Of a stretch of 64,000 bases of DNA, positions 16,899-24,929 are shown in pieces. Position 1 is the stretch's first letter. Every line of letters starts with the position of its first letter. The notes beneath the pieces were generated by a model, which worked only from the letters and a program-made list of their open reading frames with translations, was not told where the DNA came from and made no database searches. Made by a program: the position numbers and the translations under genes. The stretch is taken from NCBI RefSeq assembly GCF_000238295.3, contig NZ_AHCD03000044.1, positions 1,178,001 through 1,242,000 on the forward strand, in the 5' to 3' direction. This DNA comes from Pseudoalteromonas rubra (GTDB taxonomy: Bacteria > Pseudomonadota > Gammaproteobacteria > Enterobacterales > Alteromonadaceae).

Positions 16899-17795
16899 TT
16901 GAAATATAATCACTCTCTAAGCAATAAAACAACTATTGTTACAGTTTTGTTTCTGTCAGTCTGGTGCTGTTGGTTACTTGCCAGTAACCTCACGGCCAGA
17001 CCCATTGGTGAGTTACCAAAGCTGGTTGAAAGTAGCGTCTCATGTAAGACACGCTCCAGCAGTAACCAAGCCGTGTTCAGGGTGCATGTACCCGTTGAGC
17101 CATTGGCCCGCAGGCTGGCGCCTGCCTTGTGTCAGGATGAGGTTGTAGCCAAACAGTATGGCCACGTCGAAGTGCGTTATAGTGGTGAGCTGGCTGAGCA
17201 AATTGACTATATCGCGAAGGGGCTTGCTGATCTGACATTGTCAAAAGACAATGTTATGGCGGCGCTGAAGGCACAATCAACTTACAATTATATGCCAGTC
17301 GTAGGTTATCCCACCTACACAGCTTTTTTTATCTCAAATCGGGAAAAGCCCAGATTAGACAAAGCTTACTTTTTAGATAAAAAAATCGGCTTGCTCGATT
17401 ACCCTACTAGCCGCTCCGGCCACATTATTCCTAAACAGATGTTTAAACGACTTGAGCTGGATATGCGTGTTCTGGATATTCAGTACGTCAGCTCTCATCA
17501 GGTACTGAGAGAAAAGCTGTCATCTGGCGAGCTGGACATTATCGCCACCTACTGGCAGGAAAGCGACGAAAGCCGCTTTTCTGCTAATTACATTACACCG
17601 ATTGGAGAGAATATCAGCGGTAGCCGTTGGTATATGAAAATGGATGTCGACAACACGGATCTGGCTTGTGCGTTACAGAATTTATTGCAGGAAGTTGCTA
17701 AAAACAATGGCTCAAGTTACTTTGACGAATTAGATTTGTATTGGCAATGCAATGAGTTACCTGTTTATTTTATTGGAGAAAAAAATGAGTCGTAA
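16899..17795 (+). CDS. Membrane-tethered PhnD-like substrate-binding protein
   Basis: This 298-aa protein has one N-terminal membrane segment (about residues 12-30, with no clear cleavage site) followed by a type-2 periplasmic binding fold like PhnD. The stretch KKIGLLDYPTSRSGHIIPKQ, then YVSSHQVLREKLSSGELDII, follows the PhnD pattern of a hinge loop and a helix ending in the ligand pocket. There is no ABC permease or ATPase nearby. Instead the gene overlaps by 11 bp the start of a protein with two membrane segments. The pair may therefore be a sensor, with this protein detecting a small phosphorus or other anion in the periplasm. The TTG start at 16899 is uncertain and has only a weak ribosome site. 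Confidence 0.75.
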   Translation: MKYNHSLSNKTTIVTVLFLSVWCCWLLASNLTARPIGELPKLVESSVSCKTRSSSNQAVFRVHVPVEPLARRLAPALCQDEVVAKQYGHVEVRYSGELAEQIDYIAKGLADLTLSKDNVMAALKAQSTYNYMPVVGYPTYTAFFISNREKPRLDKAYFLDKKIGLLDYPTSRSGHIIPKQMFKRLELDMRVLDIQYVSSHQVLREKLSSGELDIIATYWQESDESRFSANYITPIGENISGSRWYMKMDVDNTDLACALQNLLQEVAKNNGSSYFDELDLYWQCNELPVYFIGEKNES

Positions 17796-18705
17796 AACAG
17801 GCATGCTTGCTTTTGCTATATATAGTGTCATTTTTACGGTGATTTTTGTTTTTGCACATGAACAAGCAATTCGACACGCTATCGAGCAGGATTTAGACAG
17901 TATCAAGTTAAGAGTGGCGCTGGATAAGAACAGGCTTCCCATTGCGGTCCCGCATCTGAATTATGCTGGTGACGCGACCCGGGTGCAGGCTTACATTGAT
18001 GCGCTCAACGACAATTTACAAAAGAAGACCAGTCGGATCCGGATAGTGAGTATCGCCAGCAGTGATGGAGAGTTGAAAGAAGGCCAGTTGCTACTGTCAG
18101 GTGCTGATGGTGATACGGCGGTGGGTTATCAGGCTAATACCGGCCATAACTATTGGCTGTACATTATTCCAATCTTAATCGCACTGTTAAATCTTGCCTT
18201 TTATAAATCTGTTTCTAATAAAAGAGAGCAAGCCAAGCGGCAAACTGCGACAACGGTGGCGGCTAAACCTCAACCTCAGCACCTGGTTGTGGATTTATAC
18301 TCAAAGACCTTATGTCTTAGCGGAGACAAAGCGTGTCAGGTTCAGCTGGCTAATAAGCCATTATGTTTTTATCTTGCTTTACTGGAGTTTTGTTTACATA
18401 ACCCAAAAGTGTCATTGAATCAGAATAAAGAGCTGCCAGATGAGTTGTTGGATATTGCTGATAAGTATTTTCATCGCTTAGTGGCGTTAGGACACACCAT
18501 CAGGAAACGTCCTAACTTTTCGAACAGTCTGGAAAAAACCCTCAGTGAAATACGAGCTGCACTGGATGAGTTATTGACACATCAACCCGATCTAAGATTA
18601 AAGCTATATCCTCCTAAAGCACATGGAGAAGGTTCACGTTCTAAATTACATAGTTATGGGCTAAAAGCATTAGGTGTGAATGACGTTGAAGTGATAGGAA
18701 AGTAG
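17785..18705 (+). CDS. Two-TM protein with winged-helix-like cytoplasmic domain
   Basis: This 306-aa protein has a membrane segment at about residues 7-24, a periplasmic loop of roughly 95 residues, a second segment at 123-141 and a soluble C-terminal domain of 160 residues. The C-terminal part (LVVDLYSKTLCLSGD..., then NKPLCFYLALLEFC and SLEKTLSEIRAALDELL) resembles the layout of OmpR-type winged helices. This is a judgement by eye. The ATG at 17785 follows TTGGAGAA and overlaps the end of the PhnD-like gene by 11 bp, so the two are translationally coupled. A membrane-bound one-component regulator, working with the upstream binding protein, is the favoured but unproven idea. Confidence 0.65.
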   Translation: MSRKTGMLAFAIYSVIFTVIFVFAHEQAIRHAIEQDLDSIKLRVALDKNRLPIAVPHLNYAGDATRVQAYIDALNDNLQKKTSRIRIVSIASSDGELKEGQLLLSGADGDTAVGYQANTGHNYWLYIIPILIALLNLAFYKSVSNKREQAKRQTATTVAAKPQPQHLVVDLYSKTLCLSGDKACQVQLANKPLCFYLALLEFCLHNPKVSLNQNKELPDELLDIADKYFHRLVALGHTIRKRPNFSNSLEKTLSEIRAALDELLTHQPDLRLKLYPPKAHGEGSRSKLHSYGLKALGVNDVEVIGK

Positions 18706-18711
18706 AAGGTC

Positions 18712-18734
18712 GGGGTAAGTATTTGGCATACCCC
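18712..18734. terminator. Short hairpin between convergent genes
   Basis: GGGGTA and TACCCC pair around an 11-nt loop in the 44-bp gap between the two-TM gene and the nucleotidase. There is no T tract. Confidence 0.3.
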
Positions 18735-18749
18735 AACGCTGTTCGATGA

Positions 18750-20351
18750 TTATAGAGACGAGCGCTTGATAGGACTATGACGTTCTATATAGTCTTTCAG
18801 GACCTGAGCATCGGTGCTATCTGTCGCTGTGAACCCTGGCTTGTCGGTTAGGACTGGGTAGCCATCACCTCCTGCAGCATTATAGCTATTGATACTCATA
18901 CGATAGGTCTTGTCTGGTTCAACGCGCTTACCCTGGATTGTTACGTTCGCCAGTTCACCATTGAGCAAATCGAATTCGATACCGTGATATTGCAAATAGG
19001 CACCTGAATCTGGTGGAAAGCGGCTAACGACAGATAAGTAGTCGAGCAGCTGCTCGCCACGCCAATCGATATAAGTAATTCGGTTTCTGAATGGGTGTAC
19101 TGTGAGAATATCTTTATAACTGATTTCTCCGGCTTTAATACTGGCACGTATCCCGCCACCACTGATAAAACCAAAATCCGCTCCGACAGCCGCCATTTGC
19201 GCTTTGATAACTAAATCACCCAGTGGACTTTGTTTAAAGCGAACTGTGTTTCTGCGTCCATCCAGAAATTCATCAACTTCACCGACAGCGCCTGAAATTT
19301 TACTTTCACCTGCTTTTTGGAATGGTGCAAGGAACGCTTTCAATTCAGGATCATGTTCGATGTAATTTGTTGCCCAATTTCCCTGGTCGTTTTTAAGGTT
19401 AACTGGTAATAGTTCATAACTTTGCAGTGTTTTTTTGCCGTCTGAAATTTTGAATACCGCTTTACCGACGTATTTACCCCATTCATGAGCTTGCATTATC
19501 CAAATACCATTTTGCTGGTCTGGTTTACATGCCTTTCCTGGTACGAAATTATTGTCCTCAGCACCATTTTCGTCGATACAAACGGGTTCTTGTGAATGAC
19601 CACCGATGATCATATCGAGCGTGCCTTCTGGCACATTGCGGGCAAGTGTCACGTCACCTGGTGCGTTAATTCCAAAAGAAGCGTCGTGGTAATGGCCCAT
19701 GTGGGTTACTGCAATGGTTACGTCAGGGTTGTATTGTGATTTGATCTGCTGAGATAGCTGGGCCGTGATAGGCGCAGGATCTACAAAATCTAAGTCCCCA
19801 ACAAACTCTGGATTCGCAATTTTTACCGTATCAACGGTCGTTAATCCAATAATTGCGATCTTAAGCCCTTGCTTCTCAATAACAGTATAAGGCTGATAGG
19901 CGTGCTCGCCATTGTGCTTGTGTAAAATATTGGCGGATAGAAGCGGGAAATTAGACCAGGCAATTTGTTTTTCAAGCACATCCAGCGGATTGTCAAATTC
20001 GTGGTTACCAATGGCCATAGCATCATAGCCTAGCAGGCTCATGCCTTTGAAGTCAGGTTCGGCATGTTGTAAATCTGACTCAGGCACGCCTGTATTAATA
20101 TCTCCGCCGGATAGTAATACAACACTGTGACCTTGCGCATGGGCTTGGATTCTGAGCTGGTCAAGCAGGGTTTTCCTGGCTGCCATACCATACTCACCAT
20201 CTTCATTGTGCCAAAAACGACCATGGTGGTCATTGGTATGTAGCACAGTGAGGTAGCGGATTGTATTGTCAGTAGATTGATTAGTTGACTGTTGTGTCGA
20301 ATAACACGCTGTCAGCGATAGTGCCAGCAGCGACGGAATGATAAAGCGCAT
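18750..20351 (-). CDS. UshA-like 5'-nucleotidase / metallophosphatase lipoprotein
   Basis: This 533-aa exported enzyme hydrolyses nucleotides (or related phosphoesters) to nucleosides and phosphate. A lipobox LTAC places the lipidated cysteine at residue 16. Domain 1 has the dimetal site in HTNDHHGRF, SGGDINTG, GNHEFDN, VTHMGHY and GGHSQ. Domain 2 starts near residue 340 with the GDLVIKAQMAAVGADFGFI and GGIRASIKAGEIS motifs of the 5'-nucleotidase C-terminal fold, which binds the base. Length matches UshA (550 aa), but UshA is soluble, so a lipid-anchored version is notable. It could act on nucleotides released by the nearby S1/P1 nuclease. Confidence 0.9.
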   Translation of the reverse strand: MRFIIPSLLALSLTACYSTQQSTNQSTDNTIRYLTVLHTNDHHGRFWHNEDGEYGMAARKTLLDQLRIQAHAQGHSVVLLSGGDINTGVPESDLQHAEPDFKGMSLLGYDAMAIGNHEFDNPLDVLEKQIAWSNFPLLSANILHKHNGEHAYQPYTVIEKQGLKIAIIGLTTVDTVKIANPEFVGDLDFVDPAPITAQLSQQIKSQYNPDVTIAVTHMGHYHDASFGINAPGDVTLARNVPEGTLDMIIGGHSQEPVCIDENGAEDNNFVPGKACKPDQQNGIWIMQAHEWGKYVGKAVFKISDGKKTLQSYELLPVNLKNDQGNWATNYIEHDPELKAFLAPFQKAGESKISGAVGEVDEFLDGRRNTVRFKQSPLGDLVIKAQMAAVGADFGFISGGGIRASIKAGEISYKDILTVHPFRNRITYIDWRGEQLLDYLSVVSRFPPDSGAYLQYHGIEFDLLNGELANVTIQGKRVEPDKTYRMSINSYNAAGGDGYPVLTDKPGFTATDSTDAQVLKDYIERHSPIKRSSL

Positions 20352-20420
20352 AAATTTACTTCAGTGGGGACGAACTATGCGCTCTAGTTTAAACTAAAAG
20401 CTCTAAGTAAACATAGCTGA

Positions 20421-20606
20421 TTATTGAACTTTTGACTTCATTCTTGAGTCACATACCGCATTGTGCCTGCGAGTAAGCTCATCTTTAGCTAACGCTTGCT
20501 TGGCATGGCCGGTTGCGACCATCCAATTTAGAAAGCTCGCTGGTAATTTGCAGTATGGTTCACCGCTGTGCAGCCCAAAATCGCAGATCGGTTGATTTAT
20601 TTCCAT
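20421..20606 (-). CDS. Small DUF3820-like protein
   Basis: This 61-aa protein, with FGLHSGEPYCKLPASFLNW near residues 10-28, follows the pattern of DUF3820 (F-G-K-H-x-G ... L-P-x-x-Y/F-L-N-W), described as a putative quorum-sensing-regulated virulence factor. The ATG at 20606 is preferred because AGGGG lies upstream; an ATG 10 codons earlier lacks a ribosome site. It sits alone between the nucleotidase start and the M16 protease promoter region. Function is unknown. Confidence 0.6.
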   Translation of the reverse strand: MEINQPICDFGLHSGEPYCKLPASFLNWMVATGHAKQALAKDELTRRHNAVCDSRMKSKVQ

Positions 20607-20899
20607 TGTGTGCCCCTGATGATCTGTAGTTGTCATTATATTTCGCGCCTAATGTTATCAAATGGATAAACTTATGTGATAAAAAATTCTTTTAAGGCTG
20701 GTGATTATTATTACTAATTAGCATAAGGAAGCCGGTTGGGCACGCCTTGAGCATCTGAGAGGTCGACCCATTTGGACCGTAAGTGACTAAAATATCTAGC
20801 GGAGAATTGAATTGTACCGGGGTTAGATGGTAGCGTTTGAGTATCGATAATAGCCTTAGATTAACCGGGCTAAAAATAAAGTATTGAGATGGACAGTTA

Positions 20900-23776
20900 A
20901 TGAAAAAAACGATGTTAGTGGCCAGTATCACGCTGGCTTTGTTATCCGGGTGTGTGGCAACGCACAACGGAGCGGGGAATACGTCAGTTGCACCTTTAGC
21001 TAGTGAGCTGGTTGTCAGCCCTAATGACAATCGACAGTATAAGACGCTTACTCTGTCAAATGGCATAGAGGTCATTCTTGTTTCAGACCCTGAAGTTGAA
21101 AAGTCAGCAGCGGCGTTAAGCGTCGGTGTTGGTTTACTTCATGATCCTATGTCACAGCAAGGCATGGCGCATTACCTGGAACATATGCTTTTTCTGGGCA
21201 CTGACCGTTTTCCCGATACACAGGGTTACAAAGACTTTATGAGCCGTAACGGCGGGTCTCACAATGCTTATACCTGGTTAGACATCACTAACTATATGTT
21301 CAAGGTAAATAATCAGGCTTATGATGAAGCGCTCGACCGCTTTTCTGATTTTTTTAAAGCACCCAAGCTTTATCCAGAGTATACCGACAAAGAGAAGAAT
21401 GCAGTTAATGCCGAATGGTCAATGCGCCGGGAGTTGGACTTCTTTGGTCAATATAAACTGTCCCGCAGTATGATGGGCTCGCACCCGGCGAATCGTTTTT
21501 TGATAGGTAATCTTGAGACCTTGGGCGACAAACCAGGCAGTAACCTGCATCAGGAAACCGTTGCTTTTTACAATAAATATTATTCAGCAAACATCATGAA
21601 GCTGGCGATGATATCTAATTTACCTTTGTCAGATATGACTGAAAAAGCGCAGCGCTATTTTGCCACGATTGAAGACAAACAAATTGCAAAGCCACAAGTA
21701 GAGGCTGAGCTTGATTTCTCGAAGCTAGGAAAGAAGCGTATTCATTATGTGCCCAATGAAGACGTTAAGACGCTGAAGCTGGACTTCACCATAGCCAATA
21801 ACCGCGAAGAATTTGCCTTTAAACCGAATTATTTCGTGACGTATCTGCTTAGTAATGAAATGCAAGGTAGCCCGGCACAGGTACTGAAGCAAAAAGGGTG
21901 GATCTCAGAGCTTACAGCTAATGCTTCGCCAGATTTGTACGGTAACTTTGGTGCTTTAAGCATAGATATCCAGTTGACCGACCTCGGTATGCAACAACGT
22001 GAGCAAATCGTTGCGACTGTTATGCAATATATTGCATTGATCAAAGAGCAGGGGATCGATAGCAAGTACTTTAACGAAATTAAGACTTCTCTAGCGAATC
22101 AGTTTCGTTTCCTGGAGCGGGGGGATGAATTTGGTTATGTGTCGGACTTAGCCGATAGCATGCAAAAATACCCGTTGAACCACGCAATAAATGCACCTTA
22201 CCACTTTGCCGATTTTAACGAGCAAGCTGTTAGAAATGTCCTGGAGCAGTTAAACCCACAACAGCTTCGGGTCTGGTATATCAGTAAGCAAGAGCCAAAT
22301 GACCAAAAACTACATTTTTATGATGGTCGTTATCAGGTTGCTGATATTACAGAGCAAGAAATTGCATCTTGGCAAGGTGCACCCGCTCCGGAGTTGTCGC
22401 TCCCAAGTATTAATCGGTTGCTTCCTGAACAATTTGATATCGTTACTCAATCTGAAAGTTCGGATACAGTCGATAAAATATATCAGGACAGCACGGTCGC
22501 AGTTTGGCAGAAGACCAGCGAAAAATACAGCGAGCAACCAAAGGGTCGCTTATTGGTTCATATTAACTCTCCACTGACGTTAGACAGTATACAGGTTCGG
22601 GTTGCAGCAGCACTCTGGGCCGACCTATACGCAATCGAAAAAGCAAAATTGCAAACAGAAGCATCGATTGCGGGTATGGGGATGCGCATGAGCGTGAACA
22701 ACGGCTTATTGCTCACCTTATCTGGGTTTACAGACAAACAGGGGATGCTGTTGTCTCAGTCACTGGAAGGGTTAAAAGTGCAACCAACGGCTAAGCAACT
22801 TGAGCAAGCAGTCGATCGATTTGTCCGGAATATTCAAAATCAACGCCAGCAATTTCCGTTCTACCAGGCATTCGGTCGTTATCAATCCCTTGTCCGTTCA
22901 GGCAACTTCGATGAAGCTCGACTGATTGATACGGCCTCTAAGATGACCACAGATGTATTTAGTCAGGCTCAAAATGATATTTTGAATCATCACACCGTGC
23001 GCATTTTTGGGTATGGTAACTACGACAAACAGTTCCTCGCGGAGGTAGTGAAGCAAGTGAAGGGAGCGCTCTCAAAGCCTGTTGAGCGCAATGACTATGT
23101 CCGAGCTGATTTTCTAAAACCACAAGCCGGTGAAGCACTGGTTTGGCAGCAAGACAGTGAGACGGCAGACGTCGCCATTGTTGACATGTTTGTTCATCCG
23201 GAACCTGGGTATGCACAAAAAGCAGCGGCCCAGATCCTTAAATCGCATTTGAGCAGCCATTTATTTAATGCTTTACGAACCGAGGAGCAGCTGGCCTATG
23301 CTGTAGGCGCAGTGGCTCAAAGTATTGATGAACACTCGGCGTTTGGCTTTTATATTCAGACGCCTGTATTGGATGTGCAGTCAATGCAAGCACGGTTTGA
23401 CCGTTATCGGCAGGAATATGCACTGGCATTGAAAGAGCTCAATGAAGAAACCTTTGCACAGCTCAAGCAGGCTGCGCTCTTGTCTTTGAAGCAGGTGCCA
23501 AAGAATTTGACAGAAGAATCTCAGCCAATTCTGATAGACTGGTATCGTGATAATCTGACATTTGACTCCAAAGCAAAGCTTATCGCTGCGACAGAACAGG
23601 TGACACTGGCTGATATCCAGTCTTACTACCAGCAAAGTATGCTCAATACTGAAGCATCAAGAATCAATGTGCAGATCCGTGGTAAGACGTTTGCTGATAA
23701 ACCATTCGCTACTTTACCAAATGAAGTGAAGCTCGACTCAATGTCTGAGCTCTATAAGAAGGCGCGTTTTGAGTAA
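20900..23776 (+). CDS. ptrA: Pitrilysin/insulinase-like M16 zinc protease, lipoprotein
   Basis: This 958-aa peptidase matches protease III/insulysin in length (E. coli PtrA 962 aa). A lipobox LSGC places the anchor at C18, so the enzyme is lipidated, unlike soluble E. coli PtrA. The inverted zinc motif HYLEH gives H91, E94 and H95, with the distal glutamate in the KNAVNAEW region near residue 170. Four M16 half-domains follow, including the C-terminal RTEEQLAYAVGA motif that binds substrate. It probably degrades small peptides in the periplasm. Monocistronic, with a terminator 15 nt after the stop. Confidence 0.92.
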   Translation: MKKTMLVASITLALLSGCVATHNGAGNTSVAPLASELVVSPNDNRQYKTLTLSNGIEVILVSDPEVEKSAAALSVGVGLLHDPMSQQGMAHYLEHMLFLGTDRFPDTQGYKDFMSRNGGSHNAYTWLDITNYMFKVNNQAYDEALDRFSDFFKAPKLYPEYTDKEKNAVNAEWSMRRELDFFGQYKLSRSMMGSHPANRFLIGNLETLGDKPGSNLHQETVAFYNKYYSANIMKLAMISNLPLSDMTEKAQRYFATIEDKQIAKPQVEAELDFSKLGKKRIHYVPNEDVKTLKLDFTIANNREEFAFKPNYFVTYLLSNEMQGSPAQVLKQKGWISELTANASPDLYGNFGALSIDIQLTDLGMQQREQIVATVMQYIALIKEQGIDSKYFNEIKTSLANQFRFLERGDEFGYVSDLADSMQKYPLNHAINAPYHFADFNEQAVRNVLEQLNPQQLRVWYISKQEPNDQKLHFYDGRYQVADITEQEIASWQGAPAPELSLPSINRLLPEQFDIVTQSESSDTVDKIYQDSTVAVWQKTSEKYSEQPKGRLLVHINSPLTLDSIQVRVAAALWADLYAIEKAKLQTEASIAGMGMRMSVNNGLLLTLSGFTDKQGMLLSQSLEGLKVQPTAKQLEQAVDRFVRNIQNQRQQFPFYQAFGRYQSLVRSGNFDEARLIDTASKMTTDVFSQAQNDILNHHTVRIFGYGNYDKQFLAEVVKQVKGALSKPVERNDYVRADFLKPQAGEALVWQQDSETADVAIVDMFVHPEPGYAQKAAAQILKSHLSSHLFNALRTEEQLAYAVGAVAQSIDEHSAFGFYIQTPVLDVQSMQARFDRYRQEYALALKELNEETFAQLKQAALLSLKQVPKNLTEESQPILIDWYRDNLTFDSKAKLIAATEQVTLADIQSYYQQSMLNTEASRINVQIRGKTFADKPFATLPNEVKLDSMSELYKKARFE

Positions 23777-23790
23777 ACGCATATAACGTT

Positions 23791-23816
23791 AGCGGGACAA
23801 ATTGTCCCGCTTTCTT
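23791..23816 (+). terminator. Intrinsic terminator after the M16 protease gene
   Basis: AGCGGGACAA and TTGTCCCGCT pair almost without a loop, followed by TTTCTT. It lies 14 nt after the stop codon. Confidence 0.7.
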
Positions 23817-23830
23817 GAGGAAGTATTGTT

Positions 23831-24349
23831 ATGTCAGACATAGTGACGCGCACAGAGCGGTTAATTATTCGCAGGGCTCAAATCGCAGACGCGGAGTTGA
23901 TTTTTGAACTGCTTAACCAACGGAGCTTTATCGATAACGTTGCGGATAAACAGATCCGCACCTTGTCCGATGCGCAAAAGTACATTGAAAGTGCTTTTTT
24001 TACGCCATACGACCTGGCAGCGCCAAGCCCTTACATTGTCGCGCTAAATGACGGAACTGCGATTGGTATTTGTGGTCTCTATCAGCGGCCCTATCTAGAG
24101 TTTCCAGATCTGGGGTACGCTTTCCTCGATCGATATTGTGGTAAAGGCTATGCTTTCGAAGCGGCAGCGGCATTACTGTCATTTGTTCATAAGTGTGGCA
24201 AGTATAAGGCGCTCGGAGCTATTACAACCCCTGAAAATACGGCGAGTAACAAGCTGTTAGCAAAGCTCAACTTTGTTTTGGTTGGCCGGTTTGAGCTTGT
24301 GCCGGGTATGGCGCAGACTAACTTATACGTTAATCTGCTGGAGAGATAA
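23831..24349 (+). CDS. GNAT family N-acetyltransferase (RimJ/L type)
   Basis: This 172-aa cytoplasmic acetyltransferase starts with TERLIIRRAQIADAELIFEL, typical of RimJ/RimL-like GNAT proteins. It has the acetyl-CoA segment DLGYAFLDRYCGKGYAFEAA near residues 92-111 and a final TTPENTASNKLLAKLNFV motif. The acceptor substrate is unknown. GAGGAAG lies upstream of the ATG. Its 3' end overlaps the convergent pqiC gene by 20 bp. Confidence 0.9.
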   Translation: MSDIVTRTERLIIRRAQIADAELIFELLNQRSFIDNVADKQIRTLSDAQKYIESAFFTPYDLAAPSPYIVALNDGTAIGICGLYQRPYLEFPDLGYAFLDRYCGKGYAFEAAAALLSFVHKCGKYKALGAITTPENTASNKLLAKLNFVLVGRFELVPGMAQTNLYVNLLER

Positions 24350-24929
24350 TATCCCCTGACCCGATTTCAGCGTGCAGTTGTGCCATCAAAAGCTGCCAGT
24401 TAGCCTGGTGAGCGCTTATCAGAGCCGTGAAGCCATCTTGCGAGAGCGCTGATTGATAGTCAAAGTGTTTAACACGGATCAGCCTGGTACCATTATCACT
24501 TATTTGATATAGGTGCCAGGCACCTCTCAAAATGGCGCCTTGCTGGTAATGACCGGCCAGATCTGAGACTTCAATAAGCAATCTGAAATCACCAGTATTG
24601 AAATCACTGGCATGGGCAGAGAGTACGGGCGACAAGCCTTTACCTTCGAGGTGCTTGAGTGTTTCTTTGGTCAGTATTAGCTTCGGGTGTTCTGCCCAAT
24701 AATGATAGTTAGCAATGTGAACAGTATGCTCTGAAGTATACTGGACCAGTGCTTGCTGGTCGGCAACCCCAACAATGTTGACCTCATCGACGTATACCCT
24801 GGGGGCACCAATGCGGGGGCTTTCCTTTGTATCGAGCGCTGAATCAAAGCGGTAGTACTGATATTGAGCTGGGTCTGATCCCGCACAGCCTGTCAGTATG
24901 ATTGCCAGCAGCGCAATAACCGCTCTCAT
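24330..24929 (-). CDS. pqiC: PqiC/YmbA-like outer-membrane lipoprotein
   Basis: This 199-aa lipoprotein with lipobox LTGC (C15) belongs to the ABC-type transport auxiliary (DUF330) family. In E. coli PqiC is the outer-membrane partner of the PqiB needle and helps move lipid between membranes. The conserved IGAPRVYVDEVNIVG and YHYWAEHPKLILTKETLKHLEG-like segments are present. Its start overlaps the pqiB stop by one base, so it is the last gene of pqiABC. The 3' end overlaps the convergent GNAT gene by 20 bp. Confidence 0.88.
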   Translation of the reverse strand: MRAVIALLAIILTGCAGSDPAQYQYYRFDSALDTKESPRIGAPRVYVDEVNIVGVADQQALVQYTSEHTVHIANYHYWAEHPKLILTKETLKHLEGKGLSPVLSAHASDFNTGDFRLLIEVSDLAGHYQQGAILRGAWHLYQISDNGTRLIRVKHFDYQSALSQDGFTALISAHQANWQLLMAQLHAEIGSGDIISPAD

